Positions 36,301 through 44,800 of a DNA stretch of 64,000 bases are shown piece after piece. The stretch comes from Ischnura elegans (lineage: Eukaryota; Arthropoda; Insecta; Odonata; Coenagrionidae). A model generated the notes under the pieces. The model did not search any database, had not been told where the DNA came from, and worked only from the letters and a program-made list of their open reading frames with translations. Made by a program: the position numbers and the translations under genes. The number at the start of each line of letters is the position of its first letter. The first letter of the stretch is position 1. The DNA is taken from the NCBI RefSeq assembly GCF_921293095.1, contig NC_060256.1:89001851-89065850 (forward strand). Reading direction: 5' to 3'.

Positions 36301-36644
36301 TTGCATTTTTTTAGCATTCCATCTATTACCAGGAGTTCAATTTTTTTTTATCCTTGTAATCTGCCATTGTTTCTTTTGCAAAATTGGCAATCATCCTTTA
36401 AAAAAGTCAATTATTTAATTCTCTTATAATTAGCAAGAATAGCAAGCTCCTTGTCCAATGTAGTTGTCCCTTTAATAGAGTTAAGTTTGTCATCTAAAAT
36501 ATTTCATTTCAAAATTAATTGAATTAATTCTAAATCCCTCTTTCATTGCAGTTACTAGTCAACTCACAAGTAAAGATGGACAAATGGGTGAAGAAACTTT
36601 TTACCTTGAGACAAAAGGCTATCAATGGTGAACCTTTGGTTTGA
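22936..36644 (+). CDS. RSRC1: RSRC1, arginine/serine-rich splicing protein, six exons
   Basis: RSRC1 (SRrp53) is a nuclear RS-domain protein that promotes 3' splice-site choice. Joining 22936-23021, 23123-23251, 23414-23548, 24170-24420, 35159-35364 and 36552-36644 gives one open frame of 299 codons before TGA; human RSRC1 is 334 residues. Residues about 5-115 are RS/SR-rich. An Ala-rich helix AKLQAAMRAAQTADQLL parallels the human QLVLEAAAKADEAL segment. EFVQRNF parallels SFVQQTF. The C-terminus SLFHPN then WVKKLFTLRQKAINGEPLV parallels human SLAHPN and WFKRLIALRQERLMGSPVA. An in-frame TAG lies two codons before the ATG, fixing the start. The last donor is GTCAGT rather than GTAAGT. Intron 4 is 10.7 kb and full of transposons. 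Gene identity rests on the C-terminal match and order. Confidence 0.88.
23123..23251 (+). CDS. RSRC1: RSRC1 exon 2 (residues 29-72)
   Basis: Encodes SSSESSSSGSRHSTARKRS and RRSRSRDRKAKSS. Acceptor ATTTCAG, donor AG|GTAAAT. Confidence 0.87.
23414..23548 (+). CDS. RSRC1: RSRC1 exon 3 (residues 72-117)
   Basis: Encodes the densest SR tract, including SWSRSRSNSKSRSTSPSSSK. Acceptor TTCGCAG, donor AAG|GTATGT. Confidence 0.87.
24170..24420 (+). CDS. RSRC1: RSRC1 exon 4 (residues 117-201)
   Basis: Encodes the region after the RS domain with AKLQAAMRAAQTADQLLRQQ and a Pro/Thr-rich tail. Acceptor GACTGAAG is atypical, with a weak pyrimidine tract. Donor A|GTAAAT, phase 1. Confidence 0.82.
24875..29055 (-). 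mobile_element. Pogo/Tigger-type DNA transposon with intact-looking transposase
   Basis: A 4.18-kb element inside RSRC1 intron 4. The terminal inverted repeats are about 250 bp and nearly identical: left 24875-25122 starts ACAAGGAACATTCACGAA, right about 28795-29055 ends TTCGTGAATGTTCCTTGT. The left end is preceded by TA; the right is followed by AA, so a TA duplication is only partly visible. Inside, the minus strand encodes a two-exon DDE transposase (28422-26683). About 1.5 kb between the transposase 3' end and the left TIR holds no recognised gene. The arms are GC-rich relative to flanks, consistent with recent arrival. Confidence 0.9.
26683..28422 (-). CDS. Pogo/Tigger-clade DDE transposase, two exons
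   Basis: Exon 1 is 28422-28311 and exon 2 is 28205-26683; a 105-bp GT-AG intron (donor GTAAGTTT, acceptor TTTTCAG) joins residue 38. The product is 544 residues without internal stops. In order: acidic region (about 66-77), basic KRKK (about 99), CENP-B-type helix-turn-helix FSASSGWLWKFKKSYNI (about 205-222), then a DDE_1-type catalytic domain with Asp in NTDQSG (about 269), LLVDSW (about 381) and QPLDV after IPPKTTGII (about 419). The last two Asp are 38 residues apart. This is the pogo/Tigger/Jerky arrangement. An alternative upstream Met lies at 28503. All three catalytic Asp are present, so the protein could be active; expression is unknown. Confidence 0.88.
29056..30599. other. RSRC1 intron 4, part
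   Basis: Contains imperfect short direct repeats of the type TTGGAACTGATTTGTACCA (about 29320-29440) and an ATT microsatellite at about 30317-30348. No gene is seen. Confidence 0.5.
30600..30775 (-). repeat. tRNA-derived SINE
   Basis: On the minus strand a tRNA-like head reads GGCCTCGGTGGTGGCGGGGT, later GGTTCGAGTCCCGCC. The B box GGTTCGAGTCC (30717-30707) is a consensus match. An unrelated tail follows. Just right, two copies of a ~30-bp unit containing CAGTTACA and ATGAATC lie in tandem (about 30774-30835). Confidence 0.6.
30843..31490 (+). mobile_element. Penelope-like element 3' fragment with GIY-YIG domain
   Basis: A plus-strand frame encodes GIYQIPCQTCGKNYIGKTGR then SVKTRLEEQ, a GIY-YIG endonuclease domain of the kind that ends Penelope-like retroelements, followed by a Pro-rich tail (PTPPTSRSPPPT). 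It is broken by TAG at about 31062. No reverse transcriptase is present. The first ~80 bases (30843-30924) are an inverted copy of the start of the domain, placed head to head with it. It lies in RSRC1 intron 4. Confidence 0.78.
31491..31849. other. RSRC1 intron 4, unassigned
   Basis: No feature recognised. Confidence 0.35.
31850..32981. mobile_element. Mutator-like element with 9-bp target duplication
   Basis: About 110-bp terminal inverted repeats share TTTCAAAATGATCCGATTTA and GAAATGGTGAGGAAAAAA. The left arm spans 31850-31960 and the right 32870-32981. The 9-mer CTCTCCCAC flanks both ends (31841-31849 and 32982-32990). Long TIRs with a 9-bp duplication fit Mutator-like elements. No transposase is recognised in the ~900-bp interior, so it is non-autonomous. 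Confidence 0.72.
33520..33681. repeat. 162-bp fold-back repeat
   Basis: About 72-bp arms, for example GGTGTCACCGCGTGGATTTT against AAAATCCACGCGGTGACACC, around a short centre. Each arm contains a CTGAAxA then GCCGG-loop-CCGG then AAAC order that resembles a hammerhead core. Fold-back pairs like this often come from Penelope-type terminal repeats. Confidence 0.75.
34081..34765. repeat. Tigger/pogo-like element, copy B (truncated)
   Basis: Begins CAGTAGGCTCTGGTTATCAC and follows copy A at 1084, with shared blocks such as TTATCCTGCAGAATGCAACA. The right terminal repeat is missing after about 34765. Confidence 0.72.
34880..35110. repeat. Segment similar to 38570-38740
   Basis: Immediately before RSRC1 exon 5. 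Blocks in the same order recur downstream of the gene at 38570-38740, for example GTTGCTTACTTCT-like, AAAATCAA, GATTAGTTGATGAT-like and TGTGATCTCCAT-like. Similarity is patchy and was read by eye. Confidence 0.4.
35159..35364 (+). CDS. RSRC1: RSRC1 exon 5 (residues 201-269)
   Basis: Encodes INAPEFVQRNFVSNGRVE and ends DSLFHPN. Acceptor TTTCCTTTCAG is strong. Donor AAT|GTCAGT is weak, but it restores the frame into exon 6, whereas read-through reaches a stop eight codons later (possible retained-intron isoform). Confidence 0.83.
35552..36015. repeat. Possible degenerate Tigger-like MITE
   Basis: The left end CAGTGGAAGCTCCTTAGCGA after TA resembles the reverse complement of the right end (AGAACTTCTTGCTG followed by TA). 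The interior is AT-rich and non-coding. It sits in RSRC1 intron 5. Confidence 0.4.
36552..36644 (+). CDS. RSRC1: RSRC1 exon 6 (residues 270-299)
   Basis: Encodes LLVNSQVKMDKWVKKLFTLR and QKAINGEPLV then TGA, the conserved C-terminal motif of RSRC1. Acceptor TTTCATTGCAG. Confidence 0.86.
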   Translation, partial: LLVNSQVKMDKWVKKLFTLRQKAINGEPLV

Positions 36645-36745
36645 ATTCTCTGAATTATTGCTGTTGCATGACAGTGAATGTAAATATATTATTTGTCTTT
36701 GTAGACAAATGTGTATCTTGCACATACATACTTTAAAGTTTTCAA

Positions 36746-36751
36746 AATAAA
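36746..36751 (+). terminator. RSRC1: RSRC1 polyadenylation signal
   Basis: Canonical AATAAA 102 bases after the stop codon, followed by AT- then GT-rich sequence. Confidence 0.65.
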
Positions 36752-37117
36752 TTATAATTACATTGGTGACAAGGTTTCTTTTTTTTCATATCATCACTTG
36801 CTGTGATCCATATTTATTTTTAGTTAGGTTATGATAATATTTATTGGTCCCCAGGATTTCACATCCAAAATATAAGGACAGTCAAATAAACACATAAATG
36901 TATTACAAAAAGTCAGCTCATTTCATAATAAGAATGCTCCTTGAGAAACTCTTTAGCACTTAAATAACTTTTTCTAACAGAAAAAGTTTCTGCTTATTTT
37001 TCAATATAGCTTTTGAGGGAGTATATTTAATGCCCATAGGCATGTAGTTGTTTTTAAACTTATGTATGTAACGTATGAAAGGGGCTCTTGTTGTACAATG
37101 CAGTCGAGTAGCAGTGC
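36752..37117. other. Downstream of RSRC1
   Basis: No feature recognised. Confidence 0.4.
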
Positions 37118-38245
37118 ATACATATATGGGTCAATATCCAAAAAACTCTCATGCAACATTTTCTACAGGCAAAATTAAAAAAAAATAATAATTTTTGTTT
37201 ATATAAGAACCAAAATAGTGTAATAACAGTTTATCAATCATATGGCGTAAGTGGCCGAGATCGTTTAATTGACATATTTACAGTTTTTTTTTAAATTTCT
37301 ACTTTTGTGCTGTCTACAGACATGAGATATATGTCCACGGACACAGCAGAAGAGGAATATTGTGTTTACTCACGGCAAAATGTTTATCTTGTTTGTCATT
37401 CTGTAACTAGCCTTAGTGTATCATCATGACCATTACCATCTTGCATGTCTATGGACTGCAGAGTTCAAGAAAATGACGTCCACAGGCATGGTGTCCACGG
37501 ACATGATGATTTCCTCTAAATTAAGTTATAGTTGGGACTAACAATAAGTTAGGACACTGTCCTTAATACACTGAACTTGCATCTTATAGCTATAAAAGAC
37601 ATCTCTAATTAGTAAAAGATTTTACTTTTACTAATTTTTACTTGTCCACGGACATGACTGACGGACATGATTGATCTTGGCTCTTTCAAAAAACTGAACC
37701 TAATTTTTCTTTCAGTGTTAAAAGATTCACTAAATCACATTTAAACTCAAACAACCCAATTTAGCTGACAATTTCCTCTACACACTGGTTGTTCATGGCT
37801 GCCACCATCCCCGATGAATAATTCCCCCTTTTCCCTGTATGTCTGTGGACATTGCTTTTTTGGGTAGGACAAATTATTTTTTTATTTTATAATAAGTATT
37901 ATGAAATAAAAGCTACTAAAAAAGGCTATTTTGTAATGTTTATGATGTTGTAACTTGTTTGATGATAGATTTTATAATAAATTGTTTCGTAAAGGTTGTT
38001 AATGCAAAAAAAACCTCTTTGGAAATATTTGTGGGAATGTCCATGGACATGACGAATCATAGTCTGTGGACATTAAATTTGTGGTATACATATTTTTTTC
38101 CTTTACTAATTGGTCACTAAAATTAGTTAAAGGGTACATAATAAAATAAGGCAGATTAGTTTTGATTTTTCAGTTTTGGTTTTTTTATGGCAATCCATGG
38201 ACATAATTTTGCAAGATTATGGGAGAATGACCCATATATATCCTC
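37118..38245. repeat. Block with clustered TGTCCACGGACA palindromes
   Basis: TGTCCACGGACA occurs exactly at 37332-37343, 37492-37503 and 37643-37654. One-step variants are TGTCTGTGGACA at 37840-37851, TGTCCATGGACA at 38038-38049 and AGTCTGTGGACA at 38061-38072; partial copies lie at 37445, 37476, 37660 and 38193. The block is bracketed by inverted TATATGGGTCAATATCC (about 37123) and GAATGACCCATATATA (about 38225). It may be a DNA transposon with internal transposase-binding repeats; the family is unknown. Confidence 0.6.
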
Positions 38246-38569
38246 ACTTTGTCCAGTTGGGTACTCATACTCTTGACCATCGGTGGCGAGTTGTTGAAAC
38301 AGTAGATGTACAAGGAAGGTAACATAAGGAATTTTAATGGTTTATTAAGTAAGGTTTGCTAGTGAGCCATTGGGGTATCTTTGCTATAGCATATGTACCA
38401 AATACCTCTGTTTGGCATAGTTTTAAACGTTACGAAATCCAGGCTATGATCCTCAGAAAATGATTCCATAACACAAATGGGATTTTGAAAATTTAAGAAT
38501 CCACCATCCTCTTTGATGCAGAATAGTTTATCCCAAATCTTTCAATCTGTATTTGTAGATTGTGATTGA

Positions 38570-38740
38570 GTTTAAAACACCTTTATTTTCTGTTTCTCGA
38601 TCTGTTGCTTACTTCTCAATGTATTTGTAACTAAAAATCAACAGTCTCTAACCTTTTGCAGATAAGTTGGTGATGTCACTAATTCCTGCATTTAGATTTG
38701 TTTGCACAGACTTTGGTAATTGTATCTCCATAAAGGAATG
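38570..38740. repeat. Segment similar to 34880-35110
   Basis: Second member of the pair described at 34880. No exon 5-like coding sequence follows it here, so it looks like a dispersed repeat or a non-coding duplication rather than a gene duplicate. Confidence 0.4.
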
Positions 38741-39162
38741 AGCTTGTCTCAACTTTTAAAGCCTGGTTACTCCCTATTGCAAAATCCTTAAGAAATTGGA
38801 CATGTTTCTTATAAGAAAATTTCATGAAGAATTTTTCTATAAGTAAATTTCTAATCAGAAATTGGGCGTTTTTCTTATAGGTATCAATTACAAAATGTTA
38901 TTTATAAGAAATTTTCTGATTGAAATATTTATTATAAATATCATATCATCATGCTTTAAACACTTGCGCAGACTTCTATAAAAAGCTGCATAAGATTTAC
39001 ATCTCTACTGAGAGTACAAAGTCTAAGTCACTAGATCTGGCTATTACAGTATTAAACATTTTTTAATGGACATAATGGCATAAACTTTAAATACAAGTGT
39101 CGGTCTACTTTATGGAATTATGCATTTGCAATACATACTGCACTGTGTGACATCATTAGACC

Positions 39163-39549
39163 TTAACTCACTCAATGCTGAGAAAATTTATCATAACACA
39201 CCGCCACGCGGAAAAAATATCTTGCTATAATATCAGATATTATGTCTTCCTTAATCGTATACAATCATACATAGTTCAAAATAATTAAAATTTGCACTAA
39301 TAATAAAGAAAATATTAAATATTATAATAAAAAGAAGGCAAAAAATCTGCGGAAAGGAAACGACTTGTATCCAGTCACAGGAGAAGACACACTGACTCGC
39401 TGGGCACAATTGCAGGGTCTAGTAGAAGACGCGGAGGCAGATGGCAAGCTGAGAAACCTTACGAGACCGATGCCTTGTATTCAAGGCATCCGCATCCTAG
39501 GCTAGAGCGGGATGCCTTGAACTCAAGGCATCCGCATTGAGTGTGTTAA
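39163..39549. mobile_element. TTAA-flanked MITE, 387 bp
   Basis: Starts TTAACTCACTCAATGCTGAG and ends CGCATTGAGTGTGTTAA; the ends are inverted repeats and both carry TTAA, the piggyBac target site. An internal inverted repeat pairs GCCTTGTATTCAAGGCATCC with GATGCCTTGAACTCAAGGC. No coding capacity. Confidence 0.72.
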
Positions 39550-39685
39550 TGTGACTTGTGAATGTTTTTCCCATTATGGATGAATACCGTATGAAATTCT
39601 AAGTGAAACTTAGCACATAATGCCTTAACATGTCTTATATCTTACTTTCTTTATAAGATCCAGGGGAAAAATTAAATTATTATTA

Positions 39686-39927
39686 TTAACACGTTGCGTA
39701 CGGATGGCGAGAATTCTCGTCATTTTTTTCCCGAACGTTCCGGACGGATGATGAAGATTCTCGGCATTTAGGCACGTCAACCTAAACAATTTTAAAGCGC
39801 ACAATACATATTCGTTAGTACGTTTTCAGTTGTTGTTCATTGTTCATAATGAATTGATGCATCATAACGCTTGATTGGGTAAAGTTATATTCTAAACATT
39901 AGCTTACCCCGGTACGCAAGGTATTAA
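39686..39927. mobile_element. piggyBac-like MITE, copy 2
   Basis: Begins TTAACACGTTGCGTACGGAT and ends CCCCGGTACGCAAGGTATTAA. TTAA is present at both ends. It is the best-preserved of three copies (others 14493 and 52629). Confidence 0.82.
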
Positions 39928-41507
39928 TAAAAATGATCCCAAAATGGCAACTTAAATCGGGCTTCAACATCCCAAATGCTTTAGTCTCAATTATGTTTGA
40001 TCTCAAAATTTCTTTCCTCACATGTAGGTAGCCCCGAAAGGTATGAGACATAAGTGAATACATAAATGATTTTTGATATGTTTATTGTGAATACTTCCAC
40101 ATACAAACTTTACAGTAAATGGATATGTTTACATAGTGATACTTAATTTGCTTATAGAGTACTTTGAACATTTCTAAACATATTTCCCCATTGCACTGGC
40201 AACTTCTTAAAGTAAGAATATGTATACACCTCAGGAACCAATCAAAAATAACAAACTCATTTTGGCACCATAATAGAGAATTAAGGCGAGTGAGCATAAT
40301 ACATAATTATTGCTGTGAACAATTGCATTTTCTTAATCAGCAGAAAATCCAAAGAAAAGGAAATTCAGAAAATGGACCATAATAAAGAATAAAGGTGAGT
40401 GAGCATGACAATGGAGTGAACAACACCATTTTCTAAATCTCCTGAACGATTTTGCATAAAATGAACTCACCTTTTGGATTTCTAAGAATGCCAATTTTGA
40501 TTTAGATTGGCTACAGCTTACACTTCCTAATATACATTATAAAGGTGTAAAATAATCCACATTACCCTTTCCAGTATATCGATATTTCTTTTCCCTTTTC
40601 TTGATCTCAATTTTTTAAATGTCGATTAACGTTTCTGAGCATAGGTCAAAGATTTATTCAAAATTATTTGCCAACATTTCGATATACTTTTTACATCATC
40701 TTCAGGGCTATGAACGAATATGATAACCTTAAATTCATACAAGAAGATATGTACGTATTACTGCAAAATGCTATCCAGAAACTTAGTTCCTCTACACCAA
40801 CTAAAACAGAGGTTCTCAAATGTGATATTCTCAAACTGAAGGTGTTTGAATGCAAGTTTGATGGTCACCAATTTATGTGCTGAGTGCCTTCACAACAAAA
40901 GCACCACATTGATGCGTCGAATGGCAATAATCTCAATACCCTTTTCTCAGTGAATACTACTAGCGGTCACAGCCTTGAATGTAACGTAGTCCCAAGATGG
41001 AAAACTCGATGCAACACATGTACTTGAGAACCCCTGATGTAATGTGTGAAGGTACATTGGTCTCGTACAATTTCACATGAGTGGATAAATGCACAAAACA
41101 TTCATTACATAAGTAAATAAAAAGAAAAGAAAAACGAAATTAGCTAAATGTGTTTGGAGATCTTAATTTGGGGCATTCAACATTAGCCCCAAAGAGTAGT
41201 GCTTTAATTAGAAGCACTAAAAATTCACTATTGATTATAATAATCAGTAAAATTTTCAGTCTCATTTGTCCTACATCATCACATCTGTCACGAAGAACAG
41301 ATCACACAGCTCTCACGCACTCTCACTTTGGGAATGCAACACAGCAAAGAAGATATTTAACAGGGTAGGGTGGTTTGGAGGACGTTTGCGCAACATAGGA
41401 AAGAGCTTGCACACTATCTTTCCAGGAGGTTGACATCAATTTATAGAAGATAGAGGAGTAACAATCAATAGAGCAATTATTATAGTAAATAATTAATTCC
41501 GCCAATA
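39928..41507. other. Region downstream of ITM2
   Basis: Contains one candidate hammerhead-like stretch on the minus strand (40705-40677, CTGAAGA ... GAAATGTTGG). TTTATT at about 40081 and 40652 would be AATAAA on the ITM2 strand, but neither can be tied to its 3' end. No host exon is recognised. Confidence 0.4.
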
Positions 41508-41607
41508 TTACTCGGGAGTATATTAGTCAGGAGGGGGACGGGGGCATTGACTGGCATAGGTGGATCCGGACTTTGGAACGTTGAGCCCCCATGCACCCCC
41601 ACTACGT

Positions 41608-41840
41608 CTACTCGCTCGCTGGACTGCCCTTCTCGGCTGTCCTCTTCTCATCAACGGCCGCGAGAGGAAGGGCCACAGCCTCCTCATCATTGACTTCCAT
41701 CCCGCTCTTCTTCTCCTGAGCCGACTCATACGCAACCACTTCATCCATGTTCATTATGTTGAACTCAACAAAATTTTTACCAGCATACTCAACAAATCTG
41801 GCAGTTGATGGCACTTCATCTCCAATGCTCCTCTTAAACA
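41608..41840 (-). CDS. ITM2: ITM2 exon 7, C-terminal tail (residues 260-336)
   Basis: Begins VFKRSIGDEVPSTARFVEYA, continues KNFVEFNI as in BRI C-terminal peptides, then an acidic tail ending KGSPASE and stop. Acceptor CCTTTTCAG. Confidence 0.88.
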
Positions 41841-44800
41841 CTGAAAAGGTTGGTCAGCGAATGGTTGGTCAATTAACATAAAATAACGCTGTAGTAAGAT
41901 TGTGAAAAACACTCCAAGTAAAATATAACCAAGGACAAACTTCAGTGCAAGAGTCCAAGATTGAAATGGGAAACTCAGAAACCGTGTGATCCCTTCCCCT
42001 CAAACTTCCACTGAACAGATGACTCCTTCAATGGCCAATTGTTTTCTTGCATTTTTTGCTTCGATTTGAATTTAATGTCCATTGATTTTAACATTGATAA
42101 AAAAGTAGATTCAGTAATAATTTAATATGACACCCATTTATAACTATTTAATGTACTCATTCAAGCTGAAGGAGTCAGCACAGAAACCAAGCACCTCAAT
42201 TTCTGGGTAACTCAGTTACTGCGTAGCCACCTTTGCTACTCTTGTTTCATTACGAAGAAAGAATACTAATAACTTAGTTCTTCCTCATACGTTTCATGCA
42301 CACCTATTCTGTGACCTAGGTTTCGAAAAAGATCTCCATCGTCAGGAACATTGGACATAGAAGAAATTGAATAATTACAAAGACTTGTTAACAATTTATA
42401 CTATTATATTTATAATAATAATAATTAACAAGTATGCGTAACAATTATATTTATTCGATGTCCAGTGTGCCTGATGATGAAGATCTTTTAAACCTAGGTT
42501 GCAGAATTGTTGTACTGTAAGGACATATGGAATAATTAAATTATTATTATTACTTCTTCATAATGATTAGTAAATTCCATGCAGTCATTCCAGAAACAAC
42601 ACAAATATTGTTCCCATTTACTTGGAAAAATAATATCAACAAATGTGTACACAATAACAATGCTGAAGGGCTTTATTATTACAATTAGAGGCTAAACTAA
42701 TGCATGGATAATTTGCGCACAGATAAGTGAGAGTTAATCTGTGGGCACTGTTTTTCAGAAAGTGAATGAATATTTCAAGTGCATACGCAGCAGGTTGCCT
42801 TACCTGGATGAGCATTGTATTTCTCTAACTTGTATATCGGCAGCCCATTGCATTCTCGACGGATGTACGTCCCCACACTTTGTTTGTCTATTATTGGTGG
42901 AGTGACCACCTTCATGGTATCACGCACAACTTCAGTATCCACATCATAATAGCCTAGAAAAATATGAAAAAAACACTGACATAATAGTCAACAAGGAATC
43001 AAGCAGTTTAGCTATAAATGGGTAAAATACCTCTTTTACAAATTCGAATATTGAGCTCAAATGCAAACATTTTACCAAGAATATCAATTACAGGTATCCC
43101 TCGCTTAATATTAATTCTTTTAACATAATTTTTGTTAATATAAAACTGGATCTTAAGACTGCCTTCTATTTGTATAAAAAATTGTCCTGCTTTACCTCAA
43201 CCAAGGAACTTACCAAAAATTCTCATGTCACCTCTTTATTTAGCATTGGAAAATCAAAGAAGTAGGTATATTAATGAAGTAACTGGTACTACAAAAGAAA
43301 ATAACAATTTGGATTCTCGATCACAATGCTATCATCATCATCATCATCACTGGTCAACAATCCTAGGATTGGTTTGAAGCAGCTCTCCACTCAGTTCTCC
43401 TATCAGCTAATCTTTTCACACCTACGTATTTCTTCTCTTTCACATCCTTCTTTACTTGTTCCATATATTTTGTTCGAGGTCTTCCTTTTCCATTCTTGCC
43501 TTCCAATTGTCCCTCGACGATTGTCTTCATCAGGCCATCATGTCTCAATATGTGGCCTATAGGGTTGTTCCGTCTTCTTGTTAAGGTTTTAATGAGGCTT
43601 CTCTTCTCTCCTACTCTTCTTAGGACTTCCTCGTCACTAACTCGGTCAATCCATTTGATCTTCATCATTCTTCTGTAGCACCACATTTCGAAGGCCTCTA
43701 TCCTTGCTTTCTCCACTGCGGTCATTGTCCATGCCTCACTTTCGTATAGGAGCATACTCTAGATGTAGGTTCTTATAAATTGTTTCTTTACTTCCATATT
43801 TGAGTTTCCCACTTTAAGCAGGTCTCTCTTTTGGTGGAAAGCTCTCTTTGCCTGAGCTATTCTGCTGATAATTTCTTTCTTACTTCTCCCATCACTAGTT
43901 ATCTTGCTTCCCAAACAACCGAATTCATCCACCTCTATCAGTTTTTGCTTCCCTATTTTAATGTTGGTCTTGACTTCTTCTCTTCTGCTGCATACTAAGA
44001 TCTTGGTTTTCTTCGTGCTTATTTTCAGTTGATATCTACTCATTACCCTACCCATATTAACCAGAATATTTTTCAAATCCTTCTCTGTTTCTGCTATAAC
44101 GGCTATGTCATAGGCAAATCTTAGCATGCTAATTTTTTCTCCATGGATATTCACTCCCAATTCCTTTTCTTTGATTTCATTAATGGCTTTTTCAATGTAA
44201 ACATTGAAAATTACGGGTGACAATGTACAGCCTTGTCGCACTCCTTTCCTAATTCTTGCTTCTCCACAGCTGGGCCCTGATTTTATCACGGCTACTTGGT
44301 TTTTGTATAAACTGTGGATGATTCCTCTGTCATTATAAAGAACCCCAATTTCCTTTAGGATTCCAAGCATTGTGCTCCAATCCACGTTGTCAAATGCTTT
44401 CTCTAAGTCCACAAATGCAACGAATGTTGGCTTGTTCTTTTCCATTCTCTTCTCTATGAGCAGTCTTAGGGCCAATATTGCTTCCCTTGTGCCTTTGTTT
44501 TTTCTGAATCCAAATTGGTCCTCATCCAAGTACTCTTCTGCTTTTCGTTCTATTCTTCTATAGATGATCCTTGTCAGTATCTTTGTCGCATGTGTAGTAA
44601 GGCTTATGGTCCTAAAATCTTCGCACTTCTCCCCCCTTTTCTTCTTAGGAATAGGGATTATAATGTTCCTCTCGAAATCCTTTGGTATCTCACCTGTCGT
44701 ATACATTTCACTAATGATTTTGTATAGCTGGTTCAACGTCTTCTCTCCTGAATTTTTAATTAGTTCTGCAGGAATGTCATCAATGCCAGACGCTTTATTT

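Noticed and set aside
38570-38760. Second RSRC1 exon 5 or a gene duplicate
   Set aside because: Only the intronic part resembles the upstream copy; no exon 5-like coding sequence follows.
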